DNA of 64,000 bases from Hymenobacter duratus (lineage in GTDB: Bacteria > Bacteroidota > Bacteroidia > Cytophagales > Hymenobacteraceae): positions 496,001 to 560,000 of the forward strand of contig NZ_JACWZZ010000004.1 of assembly GCF_014698995.1 (NCBI RefSeq). The letters are read 5' to 3'. Made by a program: the position numbers and the translations under genes. The notes beneath the pieces are model-generated. The model was given only the letters and a program-made list of their open reading frames with translations. It was not told where the DNA came from and searched no databases. This document shows, piece by piece, positions 51,832 through 60,254 of this stretch (within the stretch, counting starts at the first letter, position 1; the number at the start of each line of letters is the position of its first letter).

Positions 51832-52395
51832 ATGGCCACTACTGCAGATTTCCGCAACGGGCTCGTTCTCAACTACAACGGCGAGTTGCATGTCATCACC
51901 GAATTCCAGCACGTGAAACCCGGCAAAGGCCCGGCCTTTGTACGGACCAAGCTTCGCAACATCAAAACCGGCCGTGTACTTGATAACACGTTTAACGCCG
52001 GCGTAAAGGTGGAAACGGCCCGCGTGGAGCAGCGTCCGCACCAATACCTGTTTAAAGACGATTACGGCTACACGTTCATGGACAACGAGTCGTTTGAGCA
52101 GGTAGTGCTGCCGGAAGCCATGGTGCCTTTCGCCGACCTGATGAAGGAGGGGCAGGTTGCCACCATCCTGTTTCATGCCGAAACCGAGCAGCCCCTCACG
52201 GCCGAACTGCCGACGACGGTAGAGCTGATGGTAACGTACACGGAGCCCGGCCTGAAAGGCGACACCGCTACCAACACCCTCAAGCCCGCCATCGTGGAAA
52301 CCGGTGCCCGAATTCAGGTGCCTCTGTTCATTGATACCGATACCAAAATCCGCATCAAGACCAGTGACTACTCCTATGTCGAAAGAGTCAAGTAA
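51832..52395 (+). CDS. efp: Translation elongation factor P
   Basis: 187 aa, normal length, three beta-barrel domains. The tip loop of domain I is HVKPGKGPAFVRTK, with the Lys that enters the peptidyl-transferase centre. The C-terminus GARIQVPLFIDTDTKIRIKTSDYSYVER is typical. It relieves ribosome stalling at polyproline. accB begins 22 bases after its stop; efp-accB-accC is a common order in this phylum. Confidence 0.96.
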   Translation: MATTADFRNGLVLNYNGELHVITEFQHVKPGKGPAFVRTKLRNIKTGRVLDNTFNAGVKVETARVEQRPHQYLFKDDYGYTFMDNESFEQVVLPEAMVPFADLMKEGQVATILFHAETEQPLTAELPTTVELMVTYTEPGLKGDTATNTLKPAIVETGARIQVPLFIDTDTKIRIKTSDYSYVERVK

Positions 52396-52417
52396 GCAGC
52401 CCCTCAAGCCTTCTGCC

Positions 52418-52906
52418 ATGAAAGCCAAAGAACTCCAGGAACTCATCGACTTCATTGCGAAGTCAGGACTGAACAAGGTTAACATCGAAACCGAAGAATT
52501 CAAGATTTCGGTTCAGCGCGAGCCCAGCACGAAAGTGGTGAGCAGTGGTGTAGTAGCAGCGCCCGCTCCTGCTGCCCCGGCAGCCGCACCGATTGCTGCT
52601 CCGGCTGCAGCCCCTGCTTCGGCACCAGCTCCTGCTCCGGCCCCCGCCGAAGCCACCGGCAATGCTTACGTCCCCCTGAAGTCGCCGATGATTGGCACCT
52701 TCTACCGCAGCAACAGCCCCGATTCGCCGGCCTTCGTGCAGGTGGGTGACCTGGTAGAAAAAGGCCAGGTAATCTGCATTATCGAAGCTATGAAGCTCTT
52801 CAACGAAATTGAAGCCGAGCAAAGTGGCCGCGTAGTGAAAGCCATGGTCGAAAATGCTTCTCCCGTGGAGTACGACCAGCCGCTGTTCCTGATTGAGCCG
52901 ATGTAA
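52418..52906 (+). CDS. accB: Biotin carboxyl carrier protein of acetyl-CoA carboxylase
   Basis: 162 aa. An N-terminal helix (KELQELIDFIAKSG) leads to an Ala/Pro linker (about residues 47-80) and the biotinyl domain with EAMKLFNEI, where Lys126 carries biotin. It shuttles CO2 between biotin carboxylase and carboxyltransferase to make malonyl-CoA. The ATG at 52418 starts MKAKELQ; an in-frame ATG at 52376 inside efp adds residues without match. accC follows after 106 bases that contain a large inverted repeat. Confidence 0.95.
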   Translation: MKAKELQELIDFIAKSGLNKVNIETEEFKISVQREPSTKVVSSGVVAAPAPAAPAAAPIAAPAAAPASAPAPAPAPAEATGNAYVPLKSPMIGTFYRSNSPDSPAFVQVGDLVEKGQVICIIEAMKLFNEIEAEQSGRVVKAMVENASPVEYDQPLFLIEPM

Positions 52907-52916
52907 TTTTGGAACT

Positions 52917-52995
52917 GAGAAATAAGAGCTTAGAGCTTAGAACTGCTGAGTTGGCCCTAGGCCTCTCGCTTCTAAGTTCTAAGCTCTTATTTCTC
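52917..52995. repeat. 26-bp inverted repeat between accB and accC
   Basis: Arms 52917-52942 and 52970-52995 are complementary with a single mismatch, around a 27-base loop. The arm contains GAGAAATAAGAGCTTAGA. A/T-rich arms and no U-tract make it unlike a normal terminator; in RNA it would form a long stem in the accB-accC message. Confidence 0.88.
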
Positions 52996-53012
52996 GCATC
53001 TACCCTAGAGCT

Positions 53013-54359
53013 GTGTTTAAGAAAATACTGATTGCCAACCGGGGCGAAATTGCACTACGTATCATTCGTACCTGCAAGGAAATGGGCATCAAGACGGTAG
53101 CGGTGTACTCCACTGCCGATAAGGAAAGTCTGCACGTACGCTTTGCCGATGAGGCTGTATGCATCGGCCCGCCGCCCTCGTCGCAGAGCTACCTGAGCAT
53201 CCCGACGCTGATTGCCGCCGCCGAAATCACCAATGCCGACGCTATTCATCCGGGCTACGGTTTCCTGAGCGAAAACGCGGAATTCTCTCGGGTTTGCCAG
53301 GAAAACGGCATCAAGTTCATCGGGGCCTCGCCCGAGATGATCAACCAGATGGGCGACAAGGCTTCGGCCAAGGCTACCATGATTAAGGCCGGCGTACCCT
53401 GCATTCCGGGTTCCGTGGGCCTGCTGGATTCGGTGGAGCAGGGCAAGAAGATTGCCGCCAAAATCAAGTATCCGGTTATTCTCAAGGCTACAGCCGGGGG
53501 CGGCGGGCGCGGTATGCGCATCATCAACTCCGAAGACGAGTTTGAGAAGGCCTGGAACGATGCCCGCACCGAAGCCAAAGCCGCTTTCGGCAACGACGGC
53601 GTGTACCTGGAGAAATTTGTAGTAGAACCCCGCCACATCGAAATCCAGATCTGTGGTGACCAGTTCGGGCGGGTGTGCCACCTGTCGGAGCGTGACTGCT
53701 CGATTCAGCGCCGCCACCAGAAGCTGGTAGAAGAGGCTCCTTCGCCGTTCATGACCGATGAGCTCCGTGAGAAGATGGGGAAGGCAGCCATTGCAGGTGC
53801 CTCAGCCATCAGCTACGAAGGTGTAGGCACGATTGAGTTCTTGGTGGATAAAAACCGCGACTTCTACTTCATGGAGATGAACACCCGGATTCAGGTGGAG
53901 CACCCCGTGACGGAGGAAATCATCAACTACGACCTCATCAAGGAGCAGATCAAGGTAGCGGCCGGCATCCCGATTTCGGGCGACAACTACTACCCCCGCA
54001 TGCACGCCATGGAGTGCCGCATCAACGCCGAAGACCCGACCAAGGACTTCCGCCCCTCCCCAGGCAAAATCACGACGCTGCACATCCCCGGCGGCCACGG
54101 CGTGCGCGTAGACACGCACGTGTATGCCGGCTACCAGATTCCGTCAAACTACGACTCGATGATTGCCAAGCTCATCACCGTGGCCCAAACCCGGGAGGAG
54201 TGCATCGTGAAGATGAAGCGCGCCCTGAGCGAGTTTGTGGTGGAAGGCGTGAAAACCACGATTCCCTTCCACTTGGCCCTCATGGACAACGAGGACTTCA
54301 AAGCAGGCAACTTCACCACGAAATTCCTGGAATCTTCCTTCGACTTCTCAACTGTGTAG
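53013..54359 (+). CDS. accC: Biotin carboxylase subunit of acetyl-CoA carboxylase
   Basis: 448 aa, beginning with GTG at 53013: FKKILIANRGEIALRII is the standard N-terminus and leaves no room for an upstream ATG. The ATP-grasp domain has KATAGGGGRGMRI; EMNTRIQVEHPVTE holds the catalytic Glu, Asn and Arg residues. It carboxylates the biotin of AccB using ATP and bicarbonate. A strong terminator follows 21 bases after the stop. Confidence 0.96.
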   Translation: MFKKILIANRGEIALRIIRTCKEMGIKTVAVYSTADKESLHVRFADEAVCIGPPPSSQSYLSIPTLIAAAEITNADAIHPGYGFLSENAEFSRVCQENGIKFIGASPEMINQMGDKASAKATMIKAGVPCIPGSVGLLDSVEQGKKIAAKIKYPVILKATAGGGGRGMRIINSEDEFEKAWNDARTEAKAAFGNDGVYLEKFVVEPRHIEIQICGDQFGRVCHLSERDCSIQRRHQKLVEEAPSPFMTDELREKMGKAAIAGASAISYEGVGTIEFLVDKNRDFYFMEMNTRIQVEHPVTEEIINYDLIKEQIKVAAGIPISGDNYYPRMHAMECRINAEDPTKDFRPSPGKITTLHIPGGHGVRVDTHVYAGYQIPSNYDSMIAKLITVAQTREECIVKMKRALSEFVVEGVKTTIPFHLALMDNEDFKAGNFTTKFLESSFDFSTV

Positions 54360-54380
54360 GCGTTCCGCTTGATTTAAGTT

Positions 54381-54417
54381 AAAAAAAAGACCAGCCCCTA
54401 GGCTGGTCTTTTTTTTT
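54381..54417. terminator. Bidirectional terminator between accC and DUF3109
   Basis: A 16-bp stem (eight A, then GACCAGCC; loop CCTA) with A and T runs on both sides, so it serves both convergent genes. Confidence 0.93.
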
Positions 54418-54440
54418 GTTCCCTGCGTCAGGCTTACTGA

Positions 54441-55016
54441 TTATACCTGCGCGGCGCCGTGCTCAATTTCGCGCACCAGCTCGCCGTACCAGTCCTCGCC
54501 GTACTTGCGGATGAGGGGCTCTTTGAGAAATTGGTAGACCCGCACGCCCAGGTTGGCCCCGTTGGCACAGGCTGGGTTGCAGATGCCCCACCGGTCATAG
54601 TTCAGCGCCTCGAACCCGTCGTATTTGGTGATGCGGATGGGGTACAAATGGCAGCTGATGGGCTTTTTGAAGCTTGTAGCGCCGGCCAGATAGGCCTGCT
54701 CGATGCCGCATTTCAGGATGCCCCGCTCGTCGTAAAGGGCGTAGGCGCACTCCCGGTCGTTGATGGTGGTGGTGCTGTAGTCGCCTTCCCAGTCTTTGAT
54801 GTACGTGCCCTGCTGCGCAATGGCCTCGCGGCCCGCTTCGGTGATGAAAGGCTTGATGGCTTCATACTCGGTTTCGAGAATCTGAAGCTCGGCTTCTTCC
54901 AGCGGCGCGCCCAGGTCGCCTTCCACGCAGCAGGCGCCTTTGCAGGCTTCGAGGTTGCACACGAAGAAATTGTCCCGAACGTCGTCGGAAATAAGGGTGT
55001 TCTGTATCTGAATCAT
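54441..55016 (-). CDS. DUF3109 family cysteine-rich protein
   Basis: 191 aa. FVCNLEACKGACCVEGDLGAPLEEAE is split by conserved cysteines (CxxxCxxxCC), with further Cys in NDRECAYAL, ILKCGIEQA, ISCHLYPIRI and WGICNPAC. This pattern is the DUF3109 signature and resembles YkgJ-like proteins that bind a zinc or iron-sulfur centre. Function unknown, cytosolic. A perfect -7 box lies upstream on the minus strand (55112-55119), divergent from the helicase promoter. Confidence 0.85.
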   Translation of the reverse strand: MIQIQNTLISDDVRDNFFVCNLEACKGACCVEGDLGAPLEEAELQILETEYEAIKPFITEAGREAIAQQGTYIKDWEGDYSTTTINDRECAYALYDERGILKCGIEQAYLAGATSFKKPISCHLYPIRITKYDGFEALNYDRWGICNPACANGANLGVRVYQFLKEPLIRKYGEDWYGELVREIEHGAAQV

Positions 55017-55111
55017 GGTGCGGTAGGCGGCAGAAGCTCCCAGGCACGTTCAGGTTGCCAAGTCACAGGGACTTAAAGCGGCAACGGACGAGCCTTCGAG
55101 AAATGTGGCTA

Positions 55112-55119
55112 CAAAGATA
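55112..55119 (-). promoter_or_regulatory. -7 promoter box for DUF3109
   Basis: TATCTTTG on the minus strand matches TAnnTTTG, 95 bases ahead of the ATG at 55016. It lies 6 bases from the -33-like element of the divergent helicase promoter. Confidence 0.5.
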
Positions 55120-55125
55120 ACCCCG

Positions 55126-55157
55126 TTTCCTCACCCGCCCTGAATGCTGTACCTTTG
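55126..55157 (+). promoter_or_regulatory. Promoter of the PcrA/UvrD helicase gene
   Basis: TTTC at 55126-55129, a 20-base spacer, and TACCTTTG at 55150-55157 (exact TAnnTTTG). The start codon is at 55196. Confidence 0.6.
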
Positions 55158-55195
55158 CTAACAAGCCAAAAAGCTTAGTTTCTGACTGACGACGA

Positions 55196-57460
55196 ATGGG
55201 ACTGGACTATCATTCTTTATTGAACCCCTCGCAGGCGGCCGCCGTGATGCAAATCGAAGGCCCTTGCATGATTATAGCAGGTGCCGGCTCTGGCAAAACC
55301 CGGGTGCTCACCTACCGCATTGCCAACCTGCTGGAGCAGGGCATCGACCCGTTCAACATTCTGGCCCTCACCTTCACCAATAAGGCGGCCCGTGAGATGC
55401 GCGCCCGTATCGAGAAGGTAGTAGGCCCGAATGCCAAGAATCTGTGGATGGGCACCTTCCACAGCATTTTTGCCCGCATCCTGCGCTCTGAGGCCGACAA
55501 AATCGGCTACCCCCGCTCCTTCACCATCTACGACACACAGGACTCCAAAACCCTGATTGGGCAGATTCTGAAAGAGCTGGAGTTGGACGACAAGCTCTAC
55601 AAGCCCAACATGGTGCTGGGCCGGATTTCGTCGGCGAAGAACAAGCTGATTTCGGTGCAGCAGTACCTCAACGACCCCGTAATCCGGCAGGATGATGAGG
55701 CGGCGCTGCGGCCCAAGCTGGGCGTAATTTACCAGCAGTACGCCAACCGCTGCTTCAAGGCGGGTGCTATGGACTTCGACGACCTGCTCTACCAGACCAA
55801 CGTGCTGTTCAAGGAGCATCCGGATGTGCTGAACAAGTATCAGAACATCTTCAAGTTTGTGATGGTAGACGAGTACCAGGACACCAACTACTCGCAGTAC
55901 CTGATTGCGCGCAAGCTGGCTGCCAAGGAGCGCAACATCTGCGTGGTAGGCGACGACGCACAAAGCATTTACGCCTTTCGGGGTGCTGATATTCAAAACA
56001 TTCTCAACTTCGAGAAAGACTACCCGGAGCTGCAGGTGTTCAAGCTGGAGCAAAACTACCGCTCCACCCAGATTATCGTGAAGGCGGCCAACTCCGTCAT
56101 CAAGAACAACCAGGCCCAGCTGCGCAAAGACGTTTTCTCCGACAACGAGGAAGGCCCGCTGATTGAAGTGCTAAAGGCGGCCTCCGACAACGAGGAAGGT
56201 AAGCTGGTGGCCCAGAGCATCTACGAGGACAAGATGAACCAGCATCTGTCGTACGATGATTTTGCCATCCTGTACCGCACCAACGCCCAGAGCCGCGCCA
56301 TGGAAGAATCCCTGCGCAAGCTCAACATCAAGTACAAGATTGTAGGCGGCCTGAGCTTCTACCAGCGCAAGGAAATCAAGGATCTGGTGGCCTACCTGCG
56401 CCTCACGGTGAACCCCAACGACGAGCAGGCCCTGCGCCGGGTCATCAACTACCCCAAGCGCGGCATCGGCGACACGACCATTGCCAAGCTCATCGGCGCG
56501 GCCGAGGAAGCTAACCACACCATTTGGGAAGTGGTAGCCAACGCCGACCAGTTTCTGCCGGCCCGCGCGGCCAACCCGATTGTAGACTTCGCCGAGAAAA
56601 TCAAGGCCTACACGGCTATAGCAGCGAAAGACGACGCGTTTGAAGCGGCCAAGTTCATTGCCAAGAACTCGGGCATGATTGAGGAGTTGTATGCTGATAA
56701 AAGCATTGAGGGCCTCTCGCGCTACGAGAACATTCAGGAACTGCTCAACGGTATTAAGGCCTTCGTGGAAGACCCGGAGCGCGAGGAAAAGACGCTGGGT
56801 GCCTTCCTGCAGGACATTGCCCTGGTAACGGACGCCGACACCAAAGACGCGCAGGCCGAAGGCGAGCAGGTGACCATGATGACCATTCACTCGGCCAAGG
56901 GGCTGGAATTCCGCAACGTCTACATCGTAGGCATGGAGGAAAACCTCTTCCCGAGCCAGATGATGATAACCTCCCGGGCCGACCTGGAGGAGGAGCGCCG
57001 CCTGTTCTACGTGGCCATTACGCGGGCCGAAAAGAAGCTAACCCTCAGCTACGCCACCTCCCGCTATCAGTGGGGCAACCTGCGCAGCTGCGAGAAAAGC
57101 CGTTTTCTCGACGAAATCGACCCGCAGTACGTTGATTTCAAGTATTCGGCGGGGCCGGGGCCCGACCGTGCCGGGCCGGGCGAGTCGCCGTTTGGACATG
57201 TATTTGAGCGGCGCAGCAACCTCATTCCGGCCGCACCGCGTAAAACAGCAGCCACTAAATACGTAGCTCCCGCCGATTTTAAGCCTTCTGATACCAGCAA
57301 CCTGCAAACCGGGCAGCGCGTGGAGCATCCGAAGTTCGGCTTCGGCGAAGTAACCAAGCTGGAAACCGTTTCGGGCTCCACCAAGGCCATTATCAATTTC
57401 GAAGAAGTCGGCGAGAAGACGTTGTTGCTGAGTTTTGCGAAATTGCGCGTACTGGGCTAA
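55196..57460 (+). CDS. pcrA: UvrD/PcrA-type ATP-dependent DNA helicase
   Basis: 754 aa, superfamily 1A. Seen in order: the Q-motif region LLNPSQAAAV, Walker A AGAGSGKTRV, motif II VDEYQDTNYSQ, motif III GDDAQSIYAFRGAD, motif IV LEQNYRST, motif V TIHSAKGLEF and motif VI YVAITRAEKKL. The C-terminal 50 residues (GQRVEHPKFGFGEVTKLE) form the Tudor-like domain that binds RNA polymerase in PcrA. It unwinds DNA 3' to 5' in repair and replication-transcription conflicts. Confidence 0.93.
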   Translation: MGLDYHSLLNPSQAAAVMQIEGPCMIIAGAGSGKTRVLTYRIANLLEQGIDPFNILALTFTNKAAREMRARIEKVVGPNAKNLWMGTFHSIFARILRSEADKIGYPRSFTIYDTQDSKTLIGQILKELELDDKLYKPNMVLGRISSAKNKLISVQQYLNDPVIRQDDEAALRPKLGVIYQQYANRCFKAGAMDFDDLLYQTNVLFKEHPDVLNKYQNIFKFVMVDEYQDTNYSQYLIARKLAAKERNICVVGDDAQSIYAFRGADIQNILNFEKDYPELQVFKLEQNYRSTQIIVKAANSVIKNNQAQLRKDVFSDNEEGPLIEVLKAASDNEEGKLVAQSIYEDKMNQHLSYDDFAILYRTNAQSRAMEESLRKLNIKYKIVGGLSFYQRKEIKDLVAYLRLTVNPNDEQALRRVINYPKRGIGDTTIAKLIGAAEEANHTIWEVVANADQFLPARAANPIVDFAEKIKAYTAIAAKDDAFEAAKFIAKNSGMIEELYADKSIEGLSRYENIQELLNGIKAFVEDPEREEKTLGAFLQDIALVTDADTKDAQAEGEQVTMMTIHSAKGLEFRNVYIVGMEENLFPSQMMITSRADLEEERRLFYVAITRAEKKLTLSYATSRYQWGNLRSCEKSRFLDEIDPQYVDFKYSAGPGPDRAGPGESPFGHVFERRSNLIPAAPRKTAATKYVAPADFKPSDTSNLQTGQRVEHPKFGFGEVTKLETVSGSTKAIINFEEVGEKTLLLSFAKLRVLG

Positions 57461-57596
57461 CGCTCAGCTTGCGGTTTCGGCCGGAGAAACACAGCCAGGC
57501 ACTTTTTCTAGGCTTCCGCTGCTTTTCGTCCGGTCCGCACCAACCATCCTAATTATTGCACAAGTGCCGGCCGCTGCCGGCCCAACTCTTCTCTGA

Positions 57597-58319
57597 ATGC
57601 CCCTTCCCATCTTACATAAACACGAGCTCCTGCAACGCGAGTACGGCCAAAGCACCTTCCAACTGGTGCAGGGCCTGCGCGACATCGAGGATAAGGCCGA
57701 ACGTACGCGCCGCGCCACGCAGATTGTGCAGCTCATTTTCCGGCTGCAGCCCACCCTGCGCGACCAGCCCAACTCGCAGGAGAAAGTCTGGAACCACCTC
57801 TACGAAATGGCCGATGAGGACCTGGACGTGGACGCACCTTTTGAGTTGAAAGGACTCAGCCAGCTGCACCAGCACCCAAAGCCTCTGCCCTACCCCGAGA
57901 AAACGTTGAAACTACGTGCCTATGGCCGTGGTGTGGAACTCATGGTGGAGAAGGCGCTGACGATGGAAGACCCCACGGAACGTGAGCAGGCCACCATCAC
58001 CATCGGCCGCACCATGAAATTCCTGTACCGTTCTCACAACAAGGAAAACGCCAAGGACGCTACCATTCTCAAGCACCTGAAAGACCTTTCGGGGGGCCAG
58101 CTCACGCTGGATCCGGCGCAGGTGGAGGCACAGGGCCTGTTCGAAATGGCAGCCGCACCTGCTTCGGCAGCCGCCGGGCGCCCGACGCCATTCATTGTGC
58201 CACAGCCCCGCCAGGAGCGCGAAGGCCGGCGTAGCGGTGGCGGCAATGGCAACCGGCGCGATAAACAGCGCCGGGGCGGTAAAAAAGGCCGTCAGGAACC
58301 ACAACAACCTCCGCAGTAA
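57597..58319 (+). CDS. DUF4290 domain protein
   Basis: 240 aa. The helical N-terminal 180 residues (HKHELLQREYGQSTFQLVQG, then AYGRGVELMVEKALTM and FLYRSHNKENAKD) match DUF4290, a family of Bacteroidota found next to murA. The last 50 residues are basic and disordered (RQEREGRRSGGGNGNRRDKQ), which suggests nucleic-acid or ribosome contact. murA starts 86 bases after its stop, so the two are probably co-transcribed. Function unknown. Confidence 0.85.
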   Translation: MPLPILHKHELLQREYGQSTFQLVQGLRDIEDKAERTRRATQIVQLIFRLQPTLRDQPNSQEKVWNHLYEMADEDLDVDAPFELKGLSQLHQHPKPLPYPEKTLKLRAYGRGVELMVEKALTMEDPTEREQATITIGRTMKFLYRSHNKENAKDATILKHLKDLSGGQLTLDPAQVEAQGLFEMAAAPASAAAGRPTPFIVPQPRQEREGRRSGGGNGNRRDKQRRGGKKGRQEPQQPPQ

Positions 58320-58405
58320 TTTTTTGAAGACAGAAGCAGGAAGCAGATCTGCCTGCACCAAATGCCCGGCAGACCTTTTAGCTCTCCACTTCTAACTCCT
58401 CTCTC

Positions 58406-59710
58406 ATGGCCTCATTTGAAGTACTTGGCGGACATCCGCTGAAAGGTGAAATCGTGCCCCAGGGCGCCAAAAACGAAGCGCTCCAGATTCTGTGTGCGGT
58501 TCTGCTGACCTCTGAACCGGTTACCATCTCCAATATTCCCGACATCCGCGACGTCAACAAGCTGATTGAGCTGTTGCGCGACATGGGCGTGAAAGTGGGG
58601 AAGCTAGCTTCAGACACGTATCTGTTCCAAGCTGATGCTGTAAACCTCGACTACCTCGATACGCCGGAGTTCGTGGAACAGGGTCGGGCCCTTCGCGGGT
58701 CCGTCATGATTCTGGGCCCGATGCTGGCCCGTTTCGGACGCTGCCAACTGCCCAAGCCCGGCGGCGACAAAATCGGGCGCCGGCCGATGGACACCCACTT
58801 TTTGGGCCTTGAGAAGCTCGGGGGCAAGCTCACCCTGGAAGGCCTGGACTTCTACCGCATTAAGGCAGAAAATGGCCTGACCGGCGCCTATATGATGCTG
58901 GACGAAGCCTCCGTGACGGGCACTGCCAATATTGTGATGGCCGCCGTGCTGGCGAAAGGCACTACTACTATCTACAACGCCGCGTGCGAGCCATATCTGC
59001 AGCAGCTCTGCAAAATGCTGGTGCGCATGGGTGCAAAAATCAACGGTATCGGCTCTAACCTGCTGACCATTGAGGGTGTTACGGAGCTGGGCGGCACTGA
59101 GCACCGCATGCTGCCCGACATGATTGAAATCGGCTCCTTTATCGGCCTGGCAGCCATGACAGGTTCGGAAATCACCATTAAGGATTGTCAGATTGCGGAG
59201 CTGGGCCTGATTCCGGATACGTTCCGCAAGCTGGGCATTCAGATGGAATTCCGCGGCGACGACATTCATATCCCCGCCCAGGAGCACTACGAAATTGCTA
59301 CGTACCTAGACGGCTCCATTCTGACGGTTTCCGACCACACCTGGCCGGGCTTCACACCTGACCTGCTCAGCATTGTGCTGGTGGTAGCCACCCAGGCCAA
59401 AGGCACGGTGCTGATCCATCAGAAGATGTTTGAGTCGCGTCTGTTCTTCGTCGATAAACTCATCGATATGGGGGCCCAGGTAATTCTCTGCGACCCACAC
59501 CGCGCCACCGTTATCGGCCTCGACCAGCAGAAGCAGCTGCACGGCATCACCATGACGTCGCCTGATATTCGGGCGGGGGTTGCGCTGCTGATTGCGGCGC
59601 TGTCAGCCGAAGGCCGCAGCGTGATTGAGAACGTGGAGCAGATTGACCGCGGCTATCAGTACATCGACAAGCGTCTGAACGCGCTGGGGGCTCAGATTCG
59701 TCGCCTCTAA
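58406..59710 (+). CDS. murA: UDP-GlcNAc 1-carboxyvinyltransferase MurA, Asp-type
   Basis: 434 aa, EPSP-synthase fold. Lys22 is in PQGAKNEALQI. In the active-site loop the sequence is KPGGDKIGRRPMDTH: Asp121 stands where E. coli MurA has Cys115. It transfers enolpyruvate from PEP to UDP-GlcNAc, the first committed step of peptidoglycan synthesis. An Asp at this position is known in other bacteria to keep activity while preventing alkylation by fosfomycin, so the organism should be intrinsically resistant to that drug. It follows DUF4290 and ends at a strong terminator. Confidence 0.95.
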   Translation: MASFEVLGGHPLKGEIVPQGAKNEALQILCAVLLTSEPVTISNIPDIRDVNKLIELLRDMGVKVGKLASDTYLFQADAVNLDYLDTPEFVEQGRALRGSVMILGPMLARFGRCQLPKPGGDKIGRRPMDTHFLGLEKLGGKLTLEGLDFYRIKAENGLTGAYMMLDEASVTGTANIVMAAVLAKGTTTIYNAACEPYLQQLCKMLVRMGAKINGIGSNLLTIEGVTELGGTEHRMLPDMIEIGSFIGLAAMTGSEITIKDCQIAELGLIPDTFRKLGIQMEFRGDDIHIPAQEHYEIATYLDGSILTVSDHTWPGFTPDLLSIVLVVATQAKGTVLIHQKMFESRLFFVDKLIDMGAQVILCDPHRATVIGLDQQKQLHGITMTSPDIRAGVALLIAALSAEGRSVIENVEQIDRGYQYIDKRLNALGAQIRRL

Positions 59711-59728
59711 AACCTGTTTCTATTGCAC

Positions 59729-59767
59729 AAAAAGGCCCGGCTCTCCAGATGAGAGCCGGGCCTTTTC
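59729..59767. terminator. Bidirectional terminator after murA
   Basis: A 16-bp stem (59730-59745 with 59751-59766, loop CAGAT, core GGCCCGGCTCTC) with A/T runs outside, 20 bases after murA and 24 before the YvlD-like gene stop. Confidence 0.92.
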
Positions 59768-59790
59768 TATACTGTAGCAGCGCTTTAGGC

Positions 59791-60129
59791 TTAGTCTACA
59801 ACCATATCCACGATGGACGTTACGACGGAAAGCACGACGCTAAACAACAGCGCCGAGAGGAATCCATCCAGCTTGAAGCCAGGAATCAGATAGTCGGCAA
59901 TCATGACGATAACCGCATTGATAACCAGCAGAAACAGGCCCAGCGTCAGAACCGTAATCGGGAAACCGAACAGTTTCAGAATAGGCTTGAGGATGGCATT
60001 CAGGACTGCCAGCACAATCACCAGCATGATAGCCGCCCCAAACCCGTCGATATGGGAGCCAGGCAGGAATTTCGCCAGCACAAAGGTGATGATGGCAGAG
60101 AGCAGAAATTTAACAATGAAACCAACCAT
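59791..60129 (-). CDS. PF04020 (YvlD-like) four-helix membrane protein
   Basis: 112 aa, almost entirely four hydrophobic helices. LAVLNAILKPILKLFGFPITVLTLGLF is the signature of PF04020, often auto-labelled 'phage holin family' but found as a chromosomal gene with no phage around, as here. In Gram-positive bacteria relatives belong to envelope-stress genes. Function unknown. A TATCTTTC (-7 with one mismatch) lies at 60202-60209 on the minus strand. Confidence 0.85.
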   Translation of the reverse strand: MVGFIVKFLLSAIITFVLAKFLPGSHIDGFGAAIMLVIVLAVLNAILKPILKLFGFPITVLTLGLFLLVINAVIVMIADYLIPGFKLDGFLSALLFSVVLSVVTSIVDMVVD

Positions 60130-60254
60130 AGGAGCAGGTAGCTGAAGTGTGAAAACAGGGAACAGAGGACGATTTTGGCCGGTGTACGAGGCCAGCGCGC
60201 AGAAAGATAGGGTTTCACGAATTCTTTCCTAAACTCGTCCTTTCACTCAGCCTG

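Noticed and set aside
59791..60129. Prophage holin
   Set aside because: PF04020 proteins carry this label automatically; there is no lysin, integrase or structural phage gene anywhere in the window.
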